Source: Harmonia axyridis
Taxonomy: Eukaryota > Arthropoda > Insecta > Coleoptera > Coccinellidae
Direction of reading: 5' to 3'
Assembly: GCF_914767665.1 (NCBI RefSeq)
Contig: NC_059505.1
Location: 30,625,506-30,689,505 of the forward strand
Length of the DNA: 64,000 bases
Positions within the stretch are counted from its first letter, which is position 1; every line of letters begins with the position of its first letter. The position numbers and the translations under genes are program-made. This document shows, piece after piece, positions 16,000-26,440 of this stretch. The notes under the pieces are model-generated. The model did no database searches and had not been told where the DNA came from. It saw only the letters and a list, made by a program, of their open reading frames with translations.

Positions 16000-16181
16000 T
16001 GCCCGCCACTCACGAAGCGTTTCTTCAAGCGTTTGGTAGCAAGCGTCGAAGAGATTCCAGTCGGGCAGTCAAGTTCATACTCTGATTTACAGTCGTACGG
16101 CCGTATCCCGAGCTGTCTGACTGGAATCTCTTCGACGCTTGCTACCAAACGCTTGAAGAAACGCTTCGTGAGTGGCGGGCA
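16000..16181. mobile_element. foldback MITE with about 65-bp arms
   Basis: The left arm starts TGCCCGCCACTCACGAAGCG and is repeated almost base for base in inverted orientation up to 16181. The two arms are joined by a spacer of about 50 bp. TA flanks both sides. The arms are GC-richer than their surroundings. Long open frames appear on both strands only because the sequence is a palindrome. Confidence 0.85.
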
Positions 16182-16189
16182 TAAGTAAA

Positions 16190-17200
16190 TTTCAGAAGCG
16201 GCCTGATCGCTTGAATTCAACAAATAATAATTTACTCAAATGGTTTATGGAATGAAACGTTGTGTATGCAATCCAAAATACTAAAGTGAACCAGAGATTG
16301 CTCAGGGATCAGTCGGTACAGTTTCGGGTACAGTTTCATAAAAGAATAAAACGAATTGAAAATGGATTTAAAGTTTAATTGGACTTATTGGTGGCTTTTA
16401 TCTATTGACAGATTTACAATATTATGGAATCTGATATACATCTCATTCAAATCGAGGGGTAGTTCTGTTAGCGACGGCACTGGGTGGTGTATATATATTT
16501 GAACGGCCGATATGCTTGATGAGTTATAGGTTGCTAAAAAAAACACAGGTATTATTTTATGAGTTGTAGTGATAATTGTCCTATATGCTTAAAGAGCATA
16601 TTACTTCCTAGTCCACCAAGGAAGCATACTGTGATCACTTTTAGAATCATTGATCTCCGATTTCGTGTCTACAAATCCTTATAATAATCTTAACTTTTAT
16701 AATTCTTACTCGATTTTTATAAAATTCGCTATGCGTAAGTTGGATATGCCAAGCGCAAAAAGGGTATCCCTTCTGTTGCGTTCTGCTGTCCAAAATTGAT
16801 GAAATTTGGTATAGATTATGGGTATTCAAATGATTCGCAAACGTGATATTCCTTGAACCTCGAAATATTTCTTTTTAATTGTTCTTTATTGATGGGATTC
16901 GGTATGGTTCATCGGGTTGGGTCATAAGTGTTTCCAAAAGATTCAAGCTCTTTCGGAATATGTGTATATGTACCTCATTAATATGAAAATTAGATAATTC
17001 CTGGAACTTCAAGATTTTGTGTTCTACTGGTCTGATTTCAATGAAATTTAAAATGGGTATTTGGACTAGGACATAAATGATTTCATAGTATAATTTCAGC
17101 TTCTTTTCAAATATAAGGTGCTTGTTGGGCTTGCATAAATTAGAACTTCTCGGGGGATACGTTTAAAAATAATAACATATTTATTGATCCTTTGTGATCC
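16190..17200. other. intergenic, nothing recognised
   Basis: No open frame of note and no repeat shared with other parts of the window was found. Confidence 0.45.
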
Positions 17201-17864
17201 CAGTGATCTACCGGCATAGTGACAGGATCCAAGGGGCGGAGCCCCTTCAGCGAGCAGAGCGAGTCTTATATAGATATAGCGCTTCCGCTAAGAATCCAGG
17301 TATGTAGGTATACAAAATCACAGCCTAAACGGGACCATATTGATTCTAGCTAGAGCAAAAATGACAAGAATGAGACCCCCCTCGAAATCGTCTCGAAGCC
17401 CCAGGAAAACTTCCAAACCTTAGATTTTCCTCGCGGTATACGGGGTGTTGCGGATTATTTTGACATTCAAGTCTCATTCATTTGTGGGTAATTTGAGAGT
17501 ATACCACGACGAAAAATTCTGAGGGCCACAATCTCATATTTGATTAGTTATTATCTCGATATGTGAGGTGTGATGTTTTCTTTAATGATAGAAATTTTGA
17601 TATTCTTTCTTTCAACCATTTTCTCATCATGAAAAGTTATTTGCATCAAATATTTTCATGTGGGCAGGGCCAAATGGTAGGTCCTAGGAAAAAAAGTCAT
17701 ATGGAGTACCCCTCTTAGGATCAAACGATCATACCGAGTGGATCGCCTGAAATCAGCTCACGATCCTGAAAAGAAATTCTTTTTCTTGACGAAAATCCAG
17801 TGAGGGATCTACCGGCATAGTGACGGGGTCCAAGGGGCGGATCCCCTTCGGTGAGCAAAGTGAG
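17201..17864. repeat. 60-bp direct repeat pair with GC hairpin
   Basis: The block GATCTACCGGCATAGTGAC plus a GGGGCGGAgCCCC hairpin and GAGCAgAGcGAGT occurs at 17201-17264 and 17799-17864 in the same orientation, with a few mismatches. The 534 bp between the copies has no recognisable content. The second copy abuts the truncated start of a mariner. It could be a pair of short direct terminal repeats or a tandem fragment of an unknown element. Confidence 0.7.
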
Positions 17865-19023
17865 TTTCTTAATATCACGCCATCGAAATGTTAGTCGATT
17901 TGTGTCTGTATCATGAAGTTATTCTCGATTAAACATGTCAGCTACGAGCCAATTCTCGTTATTTGCGGGAGGTTTCAATTTTCTGCTTTAATTTGAAGAA
18001 ATCTGCGGCTGAGGCTCATCGAATACTCTCAAATACCTAGGGTGAGGCCGCTATTAGTGAAAGAACGTGCTGAGAGTGGTTTCAACGCATCAAAATCGGT
18101 GATTTTGACGTCGAAGACCAGAGAATGACGGTGGAAGAGAGAAGGTTTTCGAAGATGCAGAATTGGAGGCATTACTTAATCAAGACTCGTGTCAAACGTA
18201 ACAAGAATTGGCAGAATCATTGGAAATGACGCAACAAAAAATTTCGAAATGCCTGAAAGTCATGGGAATGATTCAGAAACGAAGAAATTGGATTTCGTAC
18301 GAGTTGAATCCGAGATATGTTGAACGGTGTTTGTTTGCTTGTGAACAGCTGCTTCCAAGGAAATATGGAAGGGATTTCTGCTTCGCATTATGACTGGATA
18401 CGAAAAATGGGTTCATTACGATAATCTCAAGCGCAGAAAATCATGGAGATATCCCGGCTATATTTTCACGTCGACGGCCATACCGAATATTCATGGTCCC
18501 AAGGTCATGCTCAGTATTTGGAGGGACCAGCTCGGCGTAGTGTATTATGAGTTGTTGAAACCGACTGAAACAATCACGGGCGATCGTTATCGAGCACAAT
18601 TAATGCGTTTGAGCCGAGCATTGAAAGAAAAATGACCGCAATACAACGAGAGACATGATAAAGTGATTTTACAGCATGACAATTCTCGACATCATGTTGC
18701 GAAAGTGGTCAAGACATACTTGGACAAGTTGAAATGGAAAGTATTCTTCAGACGTTGCTTCCTCGGACTATCATTTGTTTCGATCAATGGCACACGTCCT
18801 GGCTGACCAGGATGAAGTAGTAAAAAAATGGATCGATTCGTGGATCGCTTCAAAAGATGACCAGTTTTGTCAACGCAGGATTCGTACGCTGCCCGAAAGA
18901 TGGGAGAAATAAGTAGTGGCCAACAGTAGACAATACATAAACAATGGTTTTAACGTCTGTATATTACCATATTAAATTAATTTCACGGCATTCAGACAAT
19001 TTTTTCAATTTTCGAAAAAGTAT

Positions 19024-19097
19024 CTCCCCGAGCGGGACTCGAACCCGCAACCTTCGAATTATCAGTCCGATGCTCTCGCCTTTGAGCTATCTTCAAC
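19024..19097 (-). pseudogene. tRNA-like head, left unit
   Basis: The D arm (TAGCTC...GAGC), anticodon arm and T arm with a good B box (GGTTGCGGGTTCGAGTCCC) are present. The loop would put GAT at the anticodon. The 5' acceptor strand (TTGAAGA) does not pair with the 3' strand (TCGGGGA), so it is not a working tRNA gene. Confidence 0.65.
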
Positions 19098-19098
19098 T

Positions 19099-19171
19099 TC
19101 CTCGATAGCTCAAAGGCGAGAGCATCGGACCAGTAATTCGGAAGTTGCATGTTCGAGTCCCGCTCGGGGAG
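19099..19171 (+). pseudogene. tRNA-like head, right unit (AGT at anticodon position)
   Basis: A complete cloverleaf can be drawn: acceptor TCCTCGA/TCGGGGA, D arm GCTC/GAGC, anticodon stem TCGGA/TTCGG with loop CCAGTAA, and T arm with GTTCGAGTCCC. It is 73 nt long with no intron. Because it heads a repeated body and lies inside a mobile insertion, I treat it as a SINE head, not as a host tRNA-Thr gene, though a folding score could differ. Confidence 0.6.
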
Positions 19172-19263
19172 GTACTTTTTTACAGAATTGAAAAATAAAT
19201 GTCTGAATGCCGTGAAATTGATTCAATATGATAGACAATACTTTGAATCATATAGTATATAAC

Positions 19264-20625
19264 ATTACTAGCAAGGTAAGAGGGTTTTTACTGGCGAATG
19301 GAGGATATAATTGACGAGCCGCAGGCGAGTCAGTTACCTCCTTGAGCCTGTAAAACCCGTTACCTCGCGTGTATTGTTTTATATTTTATTTGTTTCTCAT
19401 TTGTAAAAAGGCTAGATAAATTCCAAAAAAAACTAAATAATTTGTCTCAAGTGTCGTAAGCTATCATAGACATAAGTCTATGTAAGCTATGGAAGCGTTG
19501 CCATGAACATGTCTGTTTATTTTTCTTTACATTTGTTTTGGCGAAAACGAGAATGAATGTACCAAAAGAAATTATTGAGGCAGCCAGTAGTGTAGCTTCA
19601 AGTTTATTACCTGCAAAATCAGCTTCAAGGTACGAGCGAGAATACGACGACTTCAAAAAGTGGCAAAACAAAAATAGTGTGATTGGGGTAACTGAAGATG
19701 TTTTGTTAGTCTACTTGAATCAACTATCAGCTAGATTCAGCCCTAATACTTTATGGGGGAAATGGTCTATGCTGAAAAGCTGCTTGGAAATGAAAGAAAA
19801 TGCACCTGTTCGCAGGTTTGTTTTCCTTTGAAAATTTATTGAAAAATATGACGTTTAGTTGTCATTTGCAGATTTCAAAAGGTAATAGCGTTTCTGAAAC
19901 GAAAAAATGAGCGTTATACGCCAAAAAAGGCCAAGGTATTAAGTAAAGAAGATGCTGAACAATTTCTTTTACATGCTCCTGATGACCAGTGGTTGCTGGC
20001 GAAAATTGTAACAATATTTGGGATTTTTGGATGTTGTCGATGTGACATACCGACATGGAAAGTGCATTTCCCTTAATGCTGGCCAGCACACTATTGGTGG
20101 TATCCCAAAGCAAATAGCGAAATATTTAGGTTTGAAAGACCCAGATTTATACACCGGCCACTCTTTCCGCAGAACTGAAGCCACTATGGTTGCGGATTCG
20201 GGTGGAGATATTTTAGCACTAAAGCGTGCAGGAGGGTGGAAGAGCACCGAAATTGCGATGAGTTATGTAGATGATTCGGTCAACAAAAAAATCGAAATGT
20301 CTAGCAAATTATTTGGTTGTACGGAGAGTACAAATGATCTGCAGTCCTCGAGTTCAGCAGTTTCTGAGTCAACAGATGGTTCATCATCATCAGTATCAAC
20401 TTTCATCATCAAAAATCTGTGTTACTGGAAATAACAATTGTACCATGATTTTCAACATATATGACGATAAAACAAAATTTTCTAATGTAAATAATACAAC
20501 TAACTTGTAAAAATTTTGCAAGTCAACTGTCAGTTTTACAAGTTAGTGACTTGATAAAATAAACTTTCTTGATTAATATTGTGTTTTTGGAAACTGACGT
20601 TTACAAATGAGAAACAAATAAAATC
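19264..20625 (+). mobile_element. Crypton-like tyrosine-recombinase element between TATAAC repeats
   Basis: The insert splits the mariner tail and is flanked by TATAAC at 19258-19263 and 20626-20631; an uninterrupted mariner has one TATAAC there. It encodes a tyrosine recombinase and no other enzyme. The left end holds an imperfect 90-bp inverted structure (GGTAAGAGGGTTTTTAC ... GTAAAACCCGTTACC) around a small GACGAGCCGCAGGCGAGTC palindrome. A 25-bp sequence at 19383-19407 recurs inverted at 20600-20624, exactly at the right border. Short direct repeats, a lone recombinase and a spliced gene fit Cryptons. The inverted ends are less usual for them. Confidence 0.75.
19553..20434 (+). pseudogene. 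tyrosine recombinase of the Crypton-like element, internally deleted
   Basis: Exon 1 is 19553-19815 and exon 2 starts at 19872 after a 56-nt GT-AG intron (CGC AG|A). The N-terminal part is the SAM-like core-binding domain (SASRYEREYDDFKKWQ). The catalytic domain begins with the first Arg in FGCCRCD at about 20035. It then jumps, with a frame change, to RHGKC, so about 60-70 residues including the beta-hairpin Lys are deleted. The rest is intact: TGHSFRRTEAT carries the H-x-x-R box, and AMSYVDDS carries the Tyr nucleophile. A Ser-rich tail ends at 20434. The start at 19553 is the first in-frame ATG. This copy cannot be active. Confidence 0.85.
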
Positions 20626-20699
20626 TATAACCGGTTTTTTACAATAAAGCCTCGAATTTCGGAAAAAAAAACGGCGGAAGCAAAGTTGTACGCCTATGT

Positions 20700-22557
20700 A
20701 TATGCCAGGTTTATATGTTTATATGGGGCGTCGATTGAAAATAAATGTCGGGCGTATTCTGAATCTGCTTAGACAACCGTTCAGTTATACCTACATACAT
20801 AGTTTTAACAAGAATTAACTCAATGAAATGGAATTTTCATGGTAGATTTGAGACGGACAAACTACTAACTCTTCATCAATTTTTTTTACATAGAATTCCC
20901 AATTCTCAGAACCCTACTGATACGTTGGAATGCGGCTGATTCACTAAGCCTATCCTGTCCCGTCCAATAATACCCGACATCCAAATCATCCTCTCTTTCA
21001 GACCTAAGGAGAAAAAAGCGCGAAAGTTCTCACTTTATTATTAATAAAAATGAGCATAAATAATCTTGCATTGGAGGGTGTTAAATTTGACGTTCTCGGA
21101 ACACCTCAAAGGCCACTCGGGCACCTTTCCCGACACCCCGGGTCGGAGTCGGTCGCGAAATGTACATAAATCATCATCTGGCTCTGCTAGCACGGCGGTT
21201 TTTTCAACGCCCACACGTCACCATGTTTCGCGCCGCTGGCTAAACTTTGTTTCCTCCACGCGGCCGTTGTGTTATTATGAGTCGAGGCAGGTAGGCATCT
21301 AATGGTAATTAATTGATGAAAATATTTGGGATTATGCATGAATTTAAAGCGCCGGAATGTCTATAATTCGATGGGAATGACGGGTTTGGAAAGGGGTGAT
21401 GAGGAAGCAGGTTTTTTGTCTTATACAGGTTGGTCTTAAATTGGAGGTACAAATGAGAATTACAGATTCCTTGGATCATTTTAAGAAAAAAAGTCCTATA
21501 AACATGGACCCGCAAACGCTATTGTCCCCCTCGAAACAGAAATCGACCTGTCCGAGCATTTCTATCGAAAAACTTTATTTCGTCTGTAATCTTGTCTGTT
21601 TCGTTTTCAAATGGCCACCCTGTATTTTCTAGCTTCAGGGTGTTTGAAGGTTGATATTTTTCTCATAGTATCGTACCTTCATTAGATATTTAACTCAAAT
21701 TTGGCATAGATATTCCAATTTGAGGTTTTCATCATGTGATATGACAATTTGAATGCGATTCTAAACGGTGTTATTTTTTCTGGAACAGTGCTCTCTTTTT
21801 TCCTCCAGAACTTTTTTCTGGTGGACCACTGATATTTTAGAAGAATGAAAAAAGAAACTTTGGTTCAGTACTACACTTTTCGGTTTCTTGTAGTTTTGTG
21901 GTATCTGCTACCGACTTCGAGAAAAAAATTCAAGCAATTTTCTAGTAATCTAAATCCAAATTATCATAAAGATCCCGTTAGTAGGCTGTGTTACCCCATA
22001 AAAAAGGTGGCTGTAAAAGGGAAATTCTATAATTTCATTTAGAACTGAGCAGTCACGTGTTGGTATTCCCTCTTCATTAAATACGAAATTCTAATCGATC
22101 AATTTAGTACTTAAACGTATTCTTGCCAATTGAAACGATACAAAATTAATTCCCAAAAATTTTAATATTTACAACAATTGCTTGTTAAAATTTTGGGAAT
22201 AGTACCTATAATCTTAAACAAATTGCAGACTAGCTCCTCTTCCAACACGAATGCGAAATTCAAAAACTGGCGACGAAGGAGTATGGTATTGGAATTGCCT
22301 TCTGCAACGAGTATTAGACAATATTTTCTCTATTTCAGTCAAGTTTTATTAAATATTGTCGAAATTCAATGAAAAGTTCAGATTATACATCCTAGTGACT
22401 TCCTATGTATTGCATCTTGGCAGTTGGTGTGACTGTTACGAAAATTTGACAGATTACGGAATTTGAATTTGAATCGTACGTTCGAATTTTGAAACAATTT
22501 ATAATTACGCATTAAATTCGTGAATTATGTCTGACGAAATCGATTCAACACCACCAG
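20700..22557. other. intergenic, with a GC-rich segment at 21060-21300
   Basis: No gene is recognised. The segment 21060-21300 is clearly richer in G+C than its surroundings and has no repeat partner in the window. It could be a conserved regulatory element or an untranslated exon. CCACCCTGTA at 21615 and CAGGGTG at 21635 form a pair of the CACCCTG-type ends seen elsewhere. Confidence 0.4.
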
Positions 22558-22785
22558 AATTAAGAGATATTGAGAATAGTGTTGTAAATCATTTCATTAT
22601 ATCCAAATTATGTCATATCGACTTGTGTTGAAATTTGATAGGACCGGAAGTCAGTATATAGACAACCACGAAAACGAAAAATATAACTGAAAACAATGCT
22701 ATAATGAGCTCATTAAATCACTGTTTTTAGTGCTGTAATGAACTCATTACGATATTGAAATAGAGAATTATGTATTCGTATATGT
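22558..22785 (+). repeat. direct repeat family F, copy 1
   Basis: Blocks such as AATCATTTCATTATATCC, GGAAGTCAGT and AACTGAAAACAATGCT recur in the same order at 23171-23395. Each copy holds an imperfect palindrome around GAGCTCATTA. It is non-coding, probably a decayed transposon relic. Confidence 0.75.
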
Positions 22786-23170
22786 AAATGTATAAGTGCG
22801 GATAATCATTGATCTATAGGGTGCCCTTGAAGTAATGATAAAAGATAGATATTTCTCTGCCGGATCTATCGTCACTACAATATTAGGTTTTATTCTACTT
22901 TAATTTTCTATGGTTCTGTTGAGGGCGATGAGGCGATCTACAAGGAATTTTGCATTAAACTTAAAATTGTTATTATTCATATACAGGTGAAATTCCAACT
23001 CGATCATATATACAGAGTGATCCACCATTTTCGCGACGCTCTATTAGGTACGGTTAAAAGCTGAAAATTTTGAATTTTTTTCACACAGCTCCATTAGAGC
23101 TACATTCTCAAAATGTTTGGAAATACACAGGGTCCCCAAAAAGGTGTAAACGACCGATTTAACACTATCA

Positions 23171-23395
23171 GAATTGAGAGAAATTGCGAATAATGTTGCG
23201 AATCATTTCACTATATCCAAATTATATTATATTGTTGAAATTTGATGGAATCGGAAGTCAGTGTAGACAACCACAAAACGAAAAATATAACTGAAAACAA
23301 TGCTGTAATTAGCTCATTACAGCACTGTTTTTGGTACTGTAATGAAGTCATTACGATATTGAAATAGAGAAATATGTATTCTTGTCAAGTTCGAA
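23171..23395 (+). repeat. direct repeat family F, copy 2
   Basis: This is the second copy of the repeat at 22558-22785, with small indels. The palindrome TGCTGTAATTAGCTCATTACA is better kept here than in copy 1. Confidence 0.75.
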
Positions 23396-23458
23396 AGAAA
23401 ATACCTATTTTATCGCCTAGTTGCGGTTACCTTATCACCTACAACTACAAATATATCC

Positions 23459-23719
23459 CTAACCAGCCAATATCCGATTCGAACGAACGCAGCAACTCTG
23501 ACCATGAATATGTTGTTCGACACATTCCCACAAATGCAAACAAGCGTTAAAAACATGTTTTGAAAATTGGGCTCCATCCAGCATGGGCGCGTCTGGGCAC
23601 AAGGCGCCAGGAGCGGAATACGCCGAATGCTGAATTATGTGAGAATTATGGGAATGGCGCCTTCCACTACTACTACTAGGTAGTGTCATCGATTCCGCGG
23701 CGCCTGCAAGAGCGGCGCC
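23459..23719 (-). CDS. possible isolated coding exon, unrecognised
   Basis: An open frame on the minus strand runs from about 23719 to 23459 in a stretch that is GC-rich compared with its surroundings. From the internal ATG (23689) it reads MTLPSSSSGRRHSHN and continues through Cys/His-rich sequence to NRILAG. A plausible acceptor (CTCTTGCAG) lies just upstream, around 23702-23710. I recognise no family. Codon usage and base composition differ from the transposon-derived sequence around it, which is the only support. It could equally be non-coding conserved sequence. Confidence 0.25.
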   Translation of the reverse strand, partial: GAALAGAAESMTLPSSSSGRRHSHNSHIIQHSAYSAPGALCPDAPMLDGAQFSKHVFNACLHLWECVEQHIHGQSCCVRSNRILAG

Positions 23720-24074
23720 TCAAGATATCGGCCATACTCTTGACAGATGCCAGTGTTTCTTCTGTAGACGATTGCGTCGTTCGCGCGGTGGAAACGCACG
23801 AATTCATTTTGGATGCGTAATGTTGTTTTCGTCAATGAAAGCGAAAGGGGGCCCGATTAGGTTACAGGGCGTTTCGTATTTGGTTTTCGAGTACACCGAA
23901 AACAGTATGAGTTTGGTCGCGAAGATAATTTGGTATGAATGTCCTTGTTTGGGTTGTAGATCTCATGATTTTCCTAATATAGGGTTTTACAATAGGAATA
24001 AAACAATTTGAAATGGTTACAATGGCAACACTGCTTATTATTTTTTGACATGTCACATGTCACTATAGGTCTTG

Positions 24075-25240
24075 AATAACAGGCAAATTGAAAAGTCCCC
24101 GGTCTACCATAGTAATTATCACATTTTTTCGGCAAAATTCGATTTTATTATTCAACATAGTTGACTTCGAGGGCGATACAGCGATTATAGCGATCTTCCA
24201 ACTTCTCGATACCATTTTTGAAGTACAATTTGTCTTTCGCTTCAAAATAGACGACAGTTTCGGGATTACTTCTTTATTGGCGCTAAATTTCTTTCCAGCG
24301 AGCATTCTTTCGAGGTTTGAGAACAGGAAAAAGTTGCTGGAGGCCAGATCTGGCGAATACGGTGGATGCAGAACAATTCGGAGCTCAATTCATGCAATTT
24401 TGCCTTTGTTTTCATTGATTTGTGACACGGCGCATTGTCTTGATGAAACGGCACCTTTTTTTCTTCAAATTTCGCCGTTTTTTTAAAGATTTCATCCTTT
24501 AAACGATCCAATAACGCTATATAATGATCGCTGTTGATGGTCTGGCCCTTTTGGAAGTAATCAATGAATATTATTATACCTTGCGCATCCCAGGATACTA
24601 ATGCTAGAACCTTGCCAGCTGATTGTTGTGTTTTTTCTCCCTCTGGATTCGGTTCAGTCCACTCAGCTGACTGTCGATTGGACTCCGGATTGAAATGATG
24701 GAGCCATGTTTCATCCATTGTCACATATCGACGCAAATATTCAGGTTTATTGAACTCAAACAGCTTCAAACACTGCTCAGGATCATTAACACGTTGTTGC
24801 TTTTGAACGATTGTAAGCTCGTGCGGCACCTATTTTGCACACAGCTTTCTCATGTACAATATTCGTGAATGATATGTACACGTTCAAATGATATCTTCAC
24901 AATGCCTACTATCTCGATCAACTTCACTTCACGGTCATTCAAAATTATTTTTTGAACTTTTTTGATTTTTTCGTCGGTGACAGCCTCTTTTGGGCGTCCA
25001 CTGCGTTCGCCGTCATCGGTGCTCATTTCACCACGTTTAAACTTAGCATACCAATCAATGATGGTTGATTTTCCAGGTGCAGACCCCGGAAACTCTTCAT
25101 CAAGCCAAGATTTTGCTTCAACTGTATTTTTTCCCTTCATAAAGCAATATTTTATCAGCACACGAAATTATTTTTTTCGATCTTTTTTCGAATAACAAAA
25201 GTAGCTACACTCACAACGCAATATCTCACAAACTAATGGT
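24075..25240 (-). mobile_element. mariner family B, near full length, inactive
   Basis: Minus-strand transposase in pieces. The N-terminal part (25161-24850) has the helix-turn-helix run KSWLDEEFPGSAPGKSTI and GERSGRPKEAVTDEKI. The catalytic part (24829-24300) has TMDETWLHHF with the first Asp and FHQDNAPCHKS with the second. A frameshift near 24370 moves the third motif (SPDLASSNFFLF) to another frame, and there the third Asp is Asn. The last part (MLAGKKF ...) is in frame 24305-24063. The right-hand terminal inverted repeat was not found, so outer limits are approximate. It is a different family from the A and C copies. Confidence 0.88.
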
Positions 25241-25249
25241 CGGACTGCA

Positions 25250-26440
25250 GTCAAATTTTGACACGTATCGTTTGAAGGTAGGTACCAAAGATTACCCTAA
25301 TCTTTGGTAGGTACTAACTAAAAATAATATGGATTTAATACTAGCACCGCCATCTTTGCATCACACCAGGAAACTTTCAATTGGCCTAATAAAACAGAGT
25401 AGTTTTTCTTTGTTCATACATATCATATACTTTTCTGATGAAAATAATACAACATTTAAATCAAACTTGGTCAATGTTTTATGTGGACGAAAAATGAAAT
25501 GGGGTGAGAAATTCTTTAAAAAATACAAAAACTCAAATATCTCGGAAACTGTTGATTTTCGGTTATCAATAAGTATGGCTCAATCGACAGCAAATGGGTG
25601 ATACTAACACCTCCTTCAAGGTTCATGTCTAATTTGGAAACACTCCGTATATTCTATAATTAAATAAAAAAACCCTCATTATGTACTATCCCATGTTTAC
25701 CGTTGATAACCTACCATCCGTCAAAACGAGCACCAAACAATCATCCTACCACATATTAACAAGACGGATCGTCCTACCATAGAACATTATAGTCCCAATA
25801 TACCGATAAAGGCCAACCGCGATCAAAACCGCAAACAAAGGTAGCTGAATATCAATGGGCGGAAAACATTGGGTGATCATGTAGCAAAGATATAAATAGA
25901 TATGAACACGGATATTTTCAAGAGGTGGTCAGGAAGTCACCGAGCATTTTAATCGCTCGACGTCGTTCGAAAAACAGGGGCTCGGGTAGGTGAATGACGT
26001 TATGCGACTGTCGCTTTCGAGGAAGATATGAGACAGAATTCCGGAAAAAAAGTCTTCGCACTAGAGGTGGAACGATAAACTATCGGTGCTGATTGCTGGT
26101 TAAGAGCGTTTTTCATTTTCCGTTTCGTTTGTTGCGCCACCAAGGCTCCATGATATTTCCTACTTGCAGACGACGGGTTTGTGGATATTTACATTTCAAA
26201 TCAGTTAATCAGTGATCTATAGGGTGTCCTTGAAGTATAGATTGAAGTGATACAGGGTGATTCACCGGAAAGGCCTATTAGACGTTTATGGAAAACTAAT
26301 CATAATTTTGAGCTGAAAATTTGCATATTGGGGTTTAAGACAATGATCTTTCTCCATTATATATTTTATGATCTCTACAACAAGAGACAGAAAACGAACT
26401 GTTAAGAGCTGCAATTAATATATCGTATGTAATATGTGTA
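25250..26440. other. intergenic; one TACAGGGTG repeat end at 26251
   Basis: No gene recognised. At 26251-26335 lies the partner of the repeat in DLEC1 intron 5. The phrase GATCTATAGGGTG at about 26216 also occurs at about 22812. Confidence 0.45.

Larger units (their letters stand above)
18937..19231. repeat. head-to-head tRNA-derived (SINE-like) dimer with 10-bp target duplication
   Basis: Two tRNA-derived units lie in inverted orientation, tRNA heads meeting at about 19098. Each is followed outward by the same body (TACTTTTT, then GTCTGAATGCCGTGAAATT). The pair is flanked by TAGACAATAC at 18927-18936 and 19232-19241. Only one such site exists in the matching mariner, so this is a target-site duplication. 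It can form a long hairpin. The family is not recognised. Confidence 0.8.
17873..20695 (+). mobile_element. mariner family A, copy 1, split by two later insertions
   Basis: Mariner sequence occupies 17873-18936, a short piece about 19232-19263, and 20626-20695. The outer 5' end is lost. The transposase is broken by many stops. Visible pieces are the helix-turn-helix-like AESLEMTQQKISKCLKVMG, then KWVHYDNLKRRKSW and QHDNSRHHVAK, ending RIRTLPERW. The first catalytic Asp is Tyr here (TGYEKW). The 3' terminal inverted repeat (CGGCGGAAGCAAAGTTGTA) is at 20672-20695. Comparison with the copy at 61-62 kb shows that the tail is interrupted by the tRNA-derived dimer and by a tyrosine-recombinase element. 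Confidence 0.85.

Noticed and set aside
15970..16223. Overlapping frames on both strands at 16.0-16.2 kb
   Set aside because: Both frames are products of the foldback palindrome.
19099..19171. Functional tRNA-Thr gene
   Set aside because: It heads a repeated body, is inside a target-duplicated insertion and is mirrored by a degenerate copy, so a SINE origin is more likely.
24088..24486. 132-codon plus-strand frame
   Set aside because: It is antisense to the mariner family B transposase.
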